From contig NZ_JAQMHV010000001.1 of the NCBI RefSeq assembly GCF_028307215.1, forward strand, positions 372,001-436,000: DNA of 64,000 nucleotides, given 5' to 3'. The notes below the pieces were generated by a model. It did not search any database. It worked only from the letters and a program-made list of their open reading frames with translations, and had not been told where the DNA came from. A program made the position numbers and the translations under genes. Shown in pieces: positions 35,643 to 43,303 of the stretch. How positions within the stretch are numbered: position 1 is the first letter of the stretch; each line of letters begins with the position of its first letter. This DNA is from Falsirhodobacter sp. 20TX0035 (GTDB lineage Bacteria; Pseudomonadota; Alphaproteobacteria; Rhodobacterales; Rhodobacteraceae).

Positions 35643-36544
35643 TATCCCTCGGTTCCGTCCTGCGCGACCTGACCCGCCCCGATCCTGGCGCCGAGCGGCT
35701 GGTGCCCCCCACGGGCACGGGCGCGTGGCTGACCATCTTCAGCGCCGGCGTGATGGCCTTTCTGGCCGTCTTCGCGCTGGCCCTGTCGCTGGCCGCGGGG
35801 CGGCTGGCCGACCGCTGGTCGGACGCGCTGGCCCGCACCTCCACCATCCGCATCTCGGCCGAGGCGGCGCAGGTGCAGGCCCAGGTCGACGCCGTGATGG
35901 CGGTCCTGCAATCGACCCCCGGCATCGCCGACGCCCGCCCCCTGTCGGACGAGGAGGAGCGCGCCCTGCTGGCCCCCTGGTTCGGCGCCGACCTGCCGCT
36001 GGACACCCTGCCCATCCCCAAGCTGGTGGAGATCACGGAAGGGGGCGACGGCTACGACCCCGAAGGCCTGCGCCAGCGCCTTGCGGCCGAGGCGCCGGGC
36101 GCCACCTTGGACGACCACGCCCGCTGGCGGCAGCCCCTTGCGGCGGCGGCCAGCCGCTTGCGCCTGCTGGGCTGGGGGTCGCTGATCCTGATCCTTGCCA
36201 CCACGGGGGCGGTCATCACGCTGGCGGCGAACGCCTCGCTGGCGGCGAACGCGCCGGTGCTGCGGGTGCTGCGCCAGATCGGGGCGCAGGACGGCTATAT
36301 CGCCCGGGCCTTCGTGCGGCGCTTCACGCTGCGCACGCTGGGCGGATCGGCCACGGGCGTGCTGGTGGCGCTGGTGGCGATCTGGCTCACCCCCTCGGCG
36401 CAGGCGGCGGAAGGGTTCCTGACCGGCCTCGGGTTCACAGGGGCGGGCTGGCTGCTGCCCTGGCTGCTGCCGCCCCTGTGCGGGGCCGTGGCCTTTGCCG
36501 CCACCCGCGCGGCCGCCTTCCGCAAGCTGGCAGAGATGCCATGA
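35639..36544 (+). CDS. ftsX: Cell division protein FtsX
   Basis: 301-residue membrane partner of FtsE. A cytoplasmic N-terminus of about 30 residues leads to TM1 (WLTIFSAGVMAFLAVFALALSLA). The large periplasmic loop (about 55-165) is the part that contacts hydrolase activators, and three further helices form the FtsX/MacB domain (LLGWGSLILILATTGAVITLAA onward). The GTG start overlaps the ftsE stop and the stop overlaps plsC (ATGA), so ftsE-ftsX-plsC is one translational unit. Confidence 0.93.
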   Translation: MISLGSVLRDLTRPDPGAERLVPPTGTGAWLTIFSAGVMAFLAVFALALSLAAGRLADRWSDALARTSTIRISAEAAQVQAQVDAVMAVLQSTPGIADARPLSDEEERALLAPWFGADLPLDTLPIPKLVEITEGGDGYDPEGLRQRLAAEAPGATLDDHARWRQPLAAAASRLRLLGWGSLILILATTGAVITLAANASLAANAPVLRVLRQIGAQDGYIARAFVRRFTLRTLGGSATGVLVALVAIWLTPSAQAAEGFLTGLGFTGAGWLLPWLLPPLCGAVAFAATRAAAFRKLAEMP

Positions 36545-37251
36545 TCCGCTCCCTCCTCTTCGCGGTGCAGATGTATGTGGCGATGGGGGTGCTGGGGCTG
36601 ATCTTCCTGCCGGCGGCGCTGGTGTCGCGCGATGGCGCCCTGCGCGCCTGCAAGCTGTGGTGCCGCTGGGTGCGCTGGACCGCGCGCTGGATGATCGGCC
36701 TGCGGACCGAGGTGCGGGGCGCCCCGCCCGAAGGCCCTGTGCTGGTGGCGGCCAAGCACCAGTCGTTCCTAGACGTGATCCTGATCTTCGCGGCCCTGCC
36801 CCGGCCCCGCTTCATCCTGAAGGCGCAGCTGCTGCGCCTGCCCGTCTTCGGCTGGTATGTCCGCCGTCTGGGCTGCATCCCGGTGGAACCCGGCCGGAAG
36901 GGCGAAGGCACCGCCCGCATGGTCGGGGCCGTGGGCCGCAATCCCGGCGGCCAGATCGTCATCTACCCGCAGGGCACCCGCGTGCCGGTGGGCCGGACGG
37001 TGCCCTACCGCCAAGGCGTGGCCGCGCTTTACGCCCATCTGGACCAGCCCTGCGTGCCCGTCGCCACCAATGCCGGTCGGTTCTGGCCTCTGGGCCTGCG
37101 CCGCCATCCCGGCCTCACGGTGGTGGAGTTTCTGGACCCCATCCCCCCCGGCCTTCCCCCCGAATCCTTCCTCGCCGAGCTTCAGGCCCGGATCGAAGCC
37201 TCCTCCTCCGCCCTTCTGGACGCCGACCATGACCCCCATCGCCACGCTTGA
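36541..37251 (+). CDS. plsC: 1-acyl-sn-glycerol-3-phosphate acyltransferase
   Basis: Acylates lysophosphatidic acid to phosphatidic acid at the inner membrane; 236 residues. N-terminal hydrophobic helices are followed by motif I AKHQSFLD (HX4D with His and Asp catalytic), motif II GCIPVEPGRKG, and motif III IYPQGTRVPVG. Motif III has Gln where most family members have Glu (PEGTR). Motif IV is CVPVATNAG. Overlaps: 4 bp with ftsX and 23 bp with the next gene. Confidence 0.92.
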   Translation: MIRSLLFAVQMYVAMGVLGLIFLPAALVSRDGALRACKLWCRWVRWTARWMIGLRTEVRGAPPEGPVLVAAKHQSFLDVILIFAALPRPRFILKAQLLRLPVFGWYVRRLGCIPVEPGRKGEGTARMVGAVGRNPGGQIVIYPQGTRVPVGRTVPYRQGVAALYAHLDQPCVPVATNAGRFWPLGLRRHPGLTVVEFLDPIPPGLPPESFLAELQARIEASSSALLDADHDPHRHA

Positions 37252-37834
37252 CGACCTTCACGCCCTCTACGGCCGACCGGGCGAGGCCGCCCGCACCAAG
37301 GTGACGGATCACCTGACGCCGGCCTACGCGGCCTTCATCCAGCGCAGCCGCTTCTGCGTGCTGACCACCGTGGGGCCCGAAGGAACGGATGGCAGCCCGC
37401 GCGGCGACGATGGCCCGGTGGTGCGGATCCTGGACGAACGGACGATGGCGATGCCGGACTGGAAGGGCAACGACCGCATTGATTCGCTGCGCAACATCGT
37501 GCGGGACGGGCGGTGCAGCCTGATGTTTCTGGTGCACGGGTCCAACAACGCGATGCGGGTGAACGCGACGGCGAAGCTGACGGCGGATGACGCCCTGCGC
37601 GCCAGCTTCGCGCGGGGCGAGTTGCTGCCCCGCAGCGTCATCCTGTTCCGGGTAGGGGAAGTCTACAGCCAATGCGCGCGGGCGCTGCTGCGGTCGGGCC
37701 TGTGGTCGCGCGGCCCGGACGCCGAAGGCCTGCCCACCGTGGGCGACATGCTGCGCGAGGTGACGGGCGGAACCTTCGACGGCCAGACCTATGACCGCGA
37801 ATGGGCGGCCCGCGCCGCCCGCACCATGTGGTAG
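37229..37834 (+). CDS. PPOX-class FMN-binding flavoprotein (MSMEG_1061-like)
   Basis: 201 residues with the split-barrel fold of pyridoxamine-5'-phosphate-oxidase-like proteins. Key segments are RSRFCVLTTVGPEGTDGSPRGDD, MPDWKGNDRIDSLRNIVRDGRCSLMFLVHG (the FMN phosphate region) and RVNATAKLTAD. It probably binds FMN or F420-like cofactors and reduces an unknown substrate. It overlaps plsC by 23 bp, so it should be cotranscribed with ftsEX-plsC. Confidence 0.82.
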   Translation: MTPIATLDDLHALYGRPGEAARTKVTDHLTPAYAAFIQRSRFCVLTTVGPEGTDGSPRGDDGPVVRILDERTMAMPDWKGNDRIDSLRNIVRDGRCSLMFLVHGSNNAMRVNATAKLTADDALRASFARGELLPRSVILFRVGEVYSQCARALLRSGLWSRGPDAEGLPTVGDMLREVTGGTFDGQTYDREWAARAARTMW

Positions 37835-37837
37835 TCC

Positions 37838-38797
37838 TCAGGCGGCGAGGCTTTTGCTGCCCATGTTCAGGAACTTCTGGCGGCGGTCCTTGACCAGCGT
37901 CTTGGCGTCCTGACCGGCCAGTTCCTTCAGCATGGTGGCGATGGCCTTGCCCACGGCGTCGATCGTCTCGGCCCGTCCGCGCTGCGCGCCGCCCAGCGGT
38001 TCCTGGATGATGCGGTCGATCACGCCCAGCTTCTGCAGGTCCTGCGCGGTCAGGCGCAGGGCGTCGGCGGCCTCGCGCATCTTCTCGGCGTCCTTCCACA
38101 GGATCGACGCGCACCCTTCGGGAGAGATCACGGAATACACCGAATGTTCCAGCATCGCGACGCGGTTGCCGGCGGCGAAGGCCACGGCCCCGCCCGATCC
38201 GCCCTCGCCGATCACGGTGGCCAGCACCGGCACCCCGATTTCCAGGCATTTCATGGTCGACCGGGCGATGGCCTCGGACTGGCCACGCTCTTCCGCGCCC
38301 TTGCCGGGATAGGCGCCGGGCGTGTCGATCAGGGTGATGACCGGCAGGCCGAAGCGGTCGGCCATGTCCATCAGGCGGATCGCCTTGCGATACCCTTCGG
38401 GGCGCGCCATGCCGAAGTTCCGTTCGATCCGGGACTTGGTGTCGTGGCCCTTTTCATGCCCGATCACCACCACCGGCTGGTCGTGGAAGCGCGCGATCCC
38501 GCCCATGACGGCGTGGTCGTCGGCAAAGTTCCGGTCGCCCGCCAGCGGGGTGTATTCGGTGAACAGCGCCTCGATATAATCCTTGCAATGCGGCCGTTCG
38601 GGGTGACGCGCCACCTGCGTCTTCTGCCAGGCGGTCAGCCCCTTGTAGAGGTCGCGCAGCATCGTTTCGGCCTTGCGGTCCAGCGCGACGGCCTCTTTCT
38701 CCACATCCATCGTGTCGTTCTGGCGGGCCATGGCACGAAGTTCCTCGGCCTTGCCCTCGATCTCGGAAAGCGGCTTTTCGAATTCCAGATACTGCAT
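37838..38797 (-). CDS. accA: Acetyl-CoA carboxylase carboxyltransferase subunit alpha
   Basis: Transfers carboxyl from carboxybiotin to acetyl-CoA, forming malonyl-CoA, together with AccD. 319 residues. The N-terminal helix [18 protein letters not shown] is typical. The crotonase-fold carboxyl/CoA sites are visible in [52 protein letters not shown] and [21 protein letters not shown]. The biotin partner genes are elsewhere. It converges on the flavoprotein gene with 3 bp between the stops. Confidence 0.96.
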   Translation of the reverse strand: MQYLEFEKPLSEIEGKAEELRAMARQNDTMDVEKEAVALDRKAETMLRDLYKGLTAWQKTQVARHPERPHCKDYIEALFTEYTPLAGDRNFADDHAVMGGIARFHDQPVVVIGHEKGHDTKSRIERNFGMARPEGYRKAIRLMDMADRFGLPVITLIDTPGAYPGKGAEERGQSEAIARSTMKCLEIGVPVLATVIGEGGSGGAVAFAAGNRVAMLEHSVYSVISPEGCASILWKDAEKMREAADALRLTAQDLQKLGVIDRIIQEPLGGAQRGRAETIDAVGKAIATMLKELAGQDAKTLVKDRRQKFLNMGSKSLAA

Positions 38798-38824
38798 TGC
38801 ATGGGTCCCTGATGGATGTTGCGG

Positions 38825-38855
38825 GTTATATGCCCGTGTCGCACGGCTGATGCAA
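38825..38855 (-). promoter_or_regulatory. Possible promoter for accA
   Basis: On the minus strand: TTGCAT (38855-38850), a 19-bp spacer, TATAAC (38830-38825); reading ATATAA as the -10 gives an 18-bp spacer. A strong -10 but a slightly long spacer. Confidence 0.35.
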
Positions 38856-39157
38856 CCGCGGCGCCGGAAACGACAACGCCCTAGGGTTTCCCCCAGGGCG
38901 TGCCATCCTCCCCTTTATGCCGCCAAAGCCTCCCCGCATCGGCGGCCGGGTATCTGTGCGGCCAATCAAACGATCAGCCATAACGAGAGAGTGACCGCGA
39001 TTCAGGCAGTCTGTCAACAAAAGTTTACAAAGAAGGGTAACGCAGCGGGCAACTTACCTGGCCATACAACCTTGCGCAGTTTTGAATATGGATCGGACAA
39101 TATCCCGCTTATGTGCTTATCTATCGAAGAATCTTCCGCTTCATTGTCCGCACTTCG

Positions 39158-39173
39158 CGGATTTTGAAATCCG
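39158..39173. promoter_or_regulatory. Palindromic operator candidate upstream of dgcN
   Basis: CGGATTT-TG-AAATCCG, with two perfect 7-bp arms and a 2-bp centre, ends 52 bp before the dgcN ATG in an AT-rich promoter region. Its size suits a dimeric helix-turn-helix regulator. No regulator gene is adjacent, so the binder is unknown. Confidence 0.45.
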
Positions 39174-39225
39174 ATTTCCGCAACGTCATCCTAGTCTGGC
39201 CGAAACCCGCAAAGGATTCGCCCCG

Positions 39226-40227
39226 ATGATCGAGACTCCCTACCTGCTGTTCCTGGGCGATGCGCCCGACGCCCTTGCCGCCAAGGTCGCGCAGGGAATC
39301 AAGGACTGGCGCCCGGAATACGCCAAGGGCCAGTTCCGCATGGACGGCTGCAAGGCCGACATGGGCCTGACCGACATGACGATCGACGAGGCGGTGGCCG
39401 CCGGCGTCAAGACGCTGGTGATCGGTGTGGCCAACCGCGGCGGCGTCATCAGCGCCTCGTGGAAGAAGGTGCTGGTGGAGGCTCTGGAAAAGGGCCTCGA
39501 CATCGCATCGGGCCTGCACAACCTTTTGCGGGACGAGGCGGATCTGGTCGCCGCGGCATCGGCCAACGGCCGCCAGCTGCATGACGTGCGCGTGCCGTCG
39601 GTGCAGTATCCCATCGCCAACGGCAAGAAGCGGACCGGCAAGCGGATGCTGGCCGTGGGCACCGATTGTTCGATCGGGAAGATGTACACCGCGCTGTGCG
39701 TGGAAAAGGAAATGCGCGCCCGCGGCATGAAGGCTGATTTCCGCGCCACGGGCCAGACCGGGATCCTGATCACCGGGAACGGCGTGCCGCTCGACGCGGT
39801 GATCGCGGACTTCATGGCGGGGTCCGTCGAATACCTGACGCCGGACAACGACGCCGATCACTGGGACCTGATCGAAGGGCAAGGCTCGCTCTTCCACGTG
39901 TCCTATTCGGGGGTGACGCTGGCCTTGGTGCATGGCGGGCAGCCCGACGCGCTGGTGGTGTGCCACGAACCCACGCGCGACCATATGCGCGGCCTGCCGG
40001 ACTACAAGCTGCCCAGCCTTGAGGCCGTGCGCGACATGGCGCTGGCGCTTGCCAAGGTGGCAAACCCCGATTGCAAGGTCGTGGGCTATTCGATCAACAC
40101 CCAGCACATGAGAGAGGCCGACGCGAAGGCCTACCTTTCGAAGGTCGAAGCCGATCTGGGCCTGCCCGCCACCGACCCCTTCCGCTTTGGCGCGGGCAAG
40201 CTGGTGGACGCGCTGGACGCGATCTGA
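39226..40227 (+). CDS. dgcN: DgcN (DUF1611), D-glutamate N-acetyltransferase of D-Glu catabolism
   Basis: 333 residues of the DUF1611 family, for which DgcN/DgcA pairs have been reported to convert D-glutamate to L-glutamate via N-acetyl intermediates; DgcN is the acetyl-transferring partner. A Rossmann-like N-terminal part (YLLFLGDAPDALAAKVA, VKTLVIGVANRGGVI) precedes a C-terminal P-loop-like part with AVGTDCSIGKMYTAL and FRATGQTGILITGNGVPLDAV. The ATG has AAAGGATTCGCCCCG upstream. Position before an epimerase and a D-amino-acid transaminase supports the role, which is inferred from family knowledge. Confidence 0.88.
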   Translation: MIETPYLLFLGDAPDALAAKVAQGIKDWRPEYAKGQFRMDGCKADMGLTDMTIDEAVAAGVKTLVIGVANRGGVISASWKKVLVEALEKGLDIASGLHNLLRDEADLVAAASANGRQLHDVRVPSVQYPIANGKKRTGKRMLAVGTDCSIGKMYTALCVEKEMRARGMKADFRATGQTGILITGNGVPLDAVIADFMAGSVEYLTPDNDADHWDLIEGQGSLFHVSYSGVTLALVHGGQPDALVVCHEPTRDHMRGLPDYKLPSLEAVRDMALALAKVANPDCKVVGYSINTQHMREADAKAYLSKVEADLGLPATDPFRFGAGKLVDALDAI

Positions 40228-40236
40228 AACCCTTGC

Positions 40237-40271
40237 GCGGACGTCCCGGCCCTTCCGGTCGGGACGTCCGC
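40237..40271 (+). other. Strong intercistronic hairpin between dgcN and dgcA
   Basis: GCGGACGTCCCG pairs perfectly with CGGGACGTCCGC (12 bp), and the stem continues inward by three more pairs (one G-U) to a 5-base loop, 15 bp in all. A second 6-bp hairpin, CGGGCC/GGCCCG, follows at 40279-40295. There is no T-run. It may act as a partial terminator, processing site or 3'-stabiliser of the dgcN message, separating its expression from dgcA. Confidence 0.6.
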
Positions 40272-40369
40272 CCCCGTGCGGGCCGCCTTGGCCCGAACAA
40301 GATCCCGCGGCCTGTCCCAAGGCCCTCAGCACCCTCGGGGCCCCCGCCCCTTTTCCAAAGGAGGTCGGC

Positions 40370-41332
40370 ATGATCGACGTTCTGGCCGAGACCTTCAAGC
40401 TGGCGCAGGTCTTCACCATCAGCCGCGGTTCGCGCACCGAAACGCGCGTCATCACCGTCAGGATCACGCGCGGTGGCATCACCGGCTGGGGCGAATGCCT
40501 GCCCTATGCCCGCTATGACGAAACGCTGGACAGCGTGGCCGACCAGATCGCCACCGTGCCGGAAAACGTGACGCGGGCGCAGTTGCAGGGCCTGTTGCCC
40601 GCCGGCGCCGCCCGCAACGCCGTCGATTGCGCCCTGTGGGATTTGGAGGCCAAGGCCACGGGCAAGCGCGTCTGGGAACTGGCCGGCCTGCCCGCCCCTC
40701 GGCCGGAGATCACGGCCTACACCCTGTCGCTCGACACGCCCGAGAACATGCGGGCGGCGGCGGCAAAGAACGCGCACCGTCCGCTCCTGAAGATCAAGCT
40801 GGGCACCCCTGACGACATGCCCCGGCTTGAGGCCGTTCGTGCGGGCGCGCCGAAGACGAAGATCATCGTGGACGCGAACGAGGGCTGGACGGCGGAGGTC
40901 TATTCCGACCTTGCCCCCCACCTTCTGCGTCTGGGCGTGGCGATGGTCGAACAGCCGCTCCCCGCCTCCGCCGACGACATGCTGGCCGAGATTGCCCGCC
41001 CCCTGCCCGTCTGCGCCGACGAATCCTGCCACGACCGCGCCAGCCTGCCCCACCTCAAGGGCAAGTACGACGTGATCAACATCAAGCTGGACAAGACCGG
41101 CGGGTTGACCGAGGCGTTGGAACTGAAGCGTGCGGCGCTGGCCGAAGGCTACGGCCTGATGGTCGGCTGCATGGTCGGCACCAGCCTTGCCATGGCCCCG
41201 GCGCTGCTGGTGGCCCAAGGTGCGCAGTTCACCGATCTTGACGGCCCCCTGCTTCTGGCCGAAGACCGCGAACACCCGCTGCGCTTCGACGAGGCCGGCG
41301 TACACCCGTCCGAAGCCACTCTCTGGGGATAA
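40370..41332 (+). CDS. dgcA: DgcA, N-acetyl-D-glutamate epimerase (enolase superfamily)
   Basis: 320-residue enolase-superfamily enzyme of the dipeptide-epimerase type; here expected to epimerise N-acetyl-D-Glu to N-acetyl-L-Glu. The KxK base is LLKIKLG. Metal ligands are in IIVDANEGW (Asp), MVEQPLP (Glu) and VCADESCHD (Asp). The opposite base is the Lys of INIKLDKTGG. A complete set of catalytic residues is thus visible. AAAGGAGGTCGGC is a near-ideal ribosome site, better than that of dgcN. Substrate is inferred from linkage to dgcN. Confidence 0.9.
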   Translation: MIDVLAETFKLAQVFTISRGSRTETRVITVRITRGGITGWGECLPYARYDETLDSVADQIATVPENVTRAQLQGLLPAGAARNAVDCALWDLEAKATGKRVWELAGLPAPRPEITAYTLSLDTPENMRAAAAKNAHRPLLKIKLGTPDDMPRLEAVRAGAPKTKIIVDANEGWTAEVYSDLAPHLLRLGVAMVEQPLPASADDMLAEIARPLPVCADESCHDRASLPHLKGKYDVINIKLDKTGGLTEALELKRAALAEGYGLMVGCMVGTSLAMAPALLVAQGAQFTDLDGPLLLAEDREHPLRFDEAGVHPSEATLWG

Positions 41333-41335
41333 ACC

Positions 41336-42196
41336 ATGACACGCACCGTCTATGTGAACGGCGACTACCTGCCGGAAACCGAAGCCACGGTTTCCATCTT
41401 CGACCGCGGCTTCCTGATGGGCGACGCGGTGTACGAGGTGACGAGCGTCCTCGGCGGCAAGCTTCTGGATTATGCGGGCCATGAGGCGCGCCTGGCCCGT
41501 TCGCTGTCCGAACTGGAGATGACGAACCCGGTGTCGGCGGAGGATCTGCTGGAAGTGCACCGCCAGCTGGTGATCCGCAACGGGATCGAAAACGGGCTGA
41601 TCTACCTCCAGATCTCGCGCGGGAACGCCGGGGACCGCTCCTTCGTCTTCCCCGACGCGTCCGTGCCCGGCACGGTCGTGCTGTTCACCCAGTCTGTGCC
41701 GGATCTGGAAACGACCCCCGCCTCGCAGAAGGGCATCAAGGTCATCTCGTTCGATGACCTGCGCTGGGGCCGCCGCGACATCAAGACCGTGCAGCTTCTG
41801 TGGCCGTCCATGGCCAAGATGGCCGCAAAGAAGGCCGGCTGCGAGGACGCGTTCTTCGTCAAGGACGGCATGGTGACGGAAGGCTCGTCGTCGAACGCCT
41901 ACATCGTGAAGGGCAACCGCATCATCACGCGGCCCCTGTCCAACGACATCCTGCACGGCATCACCCGCGCCACGCTGCTGAAATACGCGGCCGAGACACA
42001 GTACGAGATCGAGGAGCGCGCCTTCACCATCGAGGAAGCGCAGAACGCGGACGAGGCCTTCGTCACCGGCGCCTCGACCTTCATCACGCCGGTGGTGGAA
42101 GTGGACGGCAAGGCCGTGGGCACCGGCGCGCCCGGCCCCGTCGCCCAGCGCCTGCGCGAGCTTTACATCGCCGAAGGCAAGAAGGCCGCCATCTAA
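41336..42196 (+). CDS. dat: D-amino-acid transaminase (PLP class IV)
   Basis: 286-residue fold-type IV aminotransferase. The start YVNGDYLPETEATVSIFDRGFLMGDAVYEV is diagnostic, the PLP lysine lies in RRDIKTVQLL as in Bacillus D-amino-acid transaminase, and EGSSSNAYIV binds cofactor phosphate. It probably moves amino groups between D-amino acids and 2-oxo acids, making D-glutamate from D-alanine plus 2-oxoglutarate, which would feed DgcN. It begins 3 bp after dgcA. Branched-chain transaminase is an alternative call, but the context and the DIK motif favour D-specificity. Confidence 0.88.
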   Translation: MTRTVYVNGDYLPETEATVSIFDRGFLMGDAVYEVTSVLGGKLLDYAGHEARLARSLSELEMTNPVSAEDLLEVHRQLVIRNGIENGLIYLQISRGNAGDRSFVFPDASVPGTVVLFTQSVPDLETTPASQKGIKVISFDDLRWGRRDIKTVQLLWPSMAKMAAKKAGCEDAFFVKDGMVTEGSSSNAYIVKGNRIITRPLSNDILHGITRATLLKYAAETQYEIEERAFTIEEAQNADEAFVTGASTFITPVVEVDGKAVGTGAPGPVAQRLRELYIAEGKKAAI

Positions 42197-42369
42197 CGGC
42201 CCGCGGTCGGCCGTGGCGCGCTTTCGCGCAGCCACAGGTCGGCCACATCCTCGCGCGTGCGTTCCATGCGCGGGGCCTCACGCTCCAGCCGGGGGCCGTC
42301 GGACGGCATCTCGGCCATTGCGGGGCCACCCAGGCCCAGGCAGATCACGGCGGCCAGAAATCGCATCAT
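42193..42369 (-). CDS. Small secreted protein of unknown function
   Basis: 58 residues: signal peptide MMRFLAAVICLGLGGPAMA, then a charged, Arg/Glu-rich tail (RLEREAPRMERTREDVADLWLRE). GGAGGGATCCGAG precedes the ATG at 42369, which decides the start against the longer frame. Its stop (TAG) and that of the transaminase (TAA) share CTAA. It lies downstream of the amidohydrolase on the same strand, with 52 bp between. No family recognised. Confidence 0.6.
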   Translation of the reverse strand: MMRFLAAVICLGLGGPAMAEMPSDGPRLEREAPRMERTREDVADLWLRESAPRPTAGR

Positions 42370-42421
42370 CTCGGATCCCTCCGCTTCGATGATCCGAAAC
42401 TGGCGCCGCCTGCCCTTCACG

Positions 42422-43174
42422 TCAAAACGCCGTTGCGTGATCGGCGACATCCGCCACCGCCCGTTCCAGGATCGGGGCCAGACGGTCCGCCCAGCGCGCC
42501 TGATCCGCCTCGGTCCGGATCAGGTCGTTGCGCAACTCGATCAGCGTGTTGTGGCGACCGGCCTGCAGGGCGTGGCGGTCGATGGCGTCGCCCGGAAGAT
42601 GCCCGTCATAGGGTTCGTTGTCGCCGACGCACAGGTCCGGTTCCGCCCGCAGGCGATCGATCAGGGCACGGGACAGGCGGCTGTCCAGATGCGAATGCAG
42701 CACCCCCACCTGCCAGGGCCGCGGCGGCCGCCCCTTCAGGCAGGGGGTGAAGCTGTGCATCGCCACAATCACCGTGTCGTCCCGCCGCGCCGCCAGCCGC
42801 GCCAGCGCGGCGTGATAGGGACGGTGAAGGGTATCCAGCCGCCGCTCCACCTCGGCCGCGTCGACGTGGCGGTTCGCGGGGATGATGGTGCCGTCGTAAA
42901 GCCGCATCACCAGCGTCGGATCGTCCTCCCCCCTATTCGGGTCGATCACGAGGCGCGAGAAGTCGGACAGGATCGCCGTGGCGCCCAGACGGTCCGCCAG
43001 CGCGACCGACAGCCCCGCCGCCCCGACGTCAAAGGCGATGTGGCGTTCCATGTCGGCCGGCGCCACGCCCAGATCGCCGCCGTTCACATCGGGCGGCACG
43101 CGGTTCGTCGCGTGGTCGCAGGTGATCAGGATTCGGGCATCCCGGGATTCGCCATGGATGGTGAAGGGGGTCAC
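42422..43174 (-). CDS. N-formylglutamate amidohydrolase-family protein
   Basis: 250-residue zinc-dependent amidohydrolase of the FGase (PF05013) family, whose members cleave N-formyl-L-glutamate or related N-acyl amino acids. Visible are ILITCDHATNRVPP (metal and His ligand region), FDVGAAGLSVALADRL, IPANRHVDAAEVERRL, VIVAMHSFTPCLKG and VGDNEPYDG. The start is GTG at 43174 because AAGGAG lies 5-6 bases upstream; an ATG at 43192 is too close to its purine tract. Convergence on the dgc operon raises the possibility that it deacylates N-acetyl-L-Glu; unproven. Confidence 0.82.
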   Translation of the reverse strand: MTPFTIHGESRDARILITCDHATNRVPPDVNGGDLGVAPADMERHIAFDVGAAGLSVALADRLGATAILSDFSRLVIDPNRGEDDPTLVMRLYDGTIIPANRHVDAAEVERRLDTLHRPYHAALARLAARRDDTVIVAMHSFTPCLKGRPPRPWQVGVLHSHLDSRLSRALIDRLRAEPDLCVGDNEPYDGHLPGDAIDRHALQAGRHNTLIELRNDLIRTEADQARWADRLAPILERAVADVADHATAF

Positions 43175-43248
43175 GGCCACTCCTTGTCGCATTTCCTTGC
43201 ACTTCGGCCTATATGGCCCGGGGACGCGACAGATGCCAGCCGACGGAT

Positions 43249-43278
43249 GTTGTGCGCTAACACGAATGCGGGCACAAC
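43249..43278. promoter_or_regulatory. Inverted repeat and LacI-type half-operator before pyk
   Basis: GTTGTGC (43249-43255) and GCACAAC (43272-43278) form a perfect 7-bp inverted repeat with a 16-bp spacer, 25 bp before the pyk ATG. The left arm runs into GCGCTAACA, which resembles one half of the palindromic operators used by LacI-family regulators of central carbon metabolism in alphaproteobacteria. Regulation by such a factor is inference. Confidence 0.35.
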
Positions 43279-43303
43279 GTTCGTCGAGGAATGGGAGAAT
43301 TGA

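Larger units (their letters stand above)
38798..39225. other. 428-bp intergenic region between accA and dgcN
   Basis: The longest stretch without a gene in the window. From left to right: a candidate accA promoter (38825-38855), a 7-bp hairpin ACGCCCT/AGGGCGT (38876-38882/38895-38901) with an inner GGG/CCC pairing, then a noticeably AT-richer part from about 38960 to 39225, unusual for this genome. It contains a 7-bp-arm palindrome (39158-39173) and the dgcN ribosome site AAAGGA. I saw no convincing tRNA, known riboswitch or coding frame with a ribosome site. Confidence 0.6.

Noticed and set aside
43190-43192. ATG at 43192 as start of the amidohydrolase
   Set aside because: The purine tract is too close to this ATG; GTG at 43174 has proper spacing and gives the family N-terminus.
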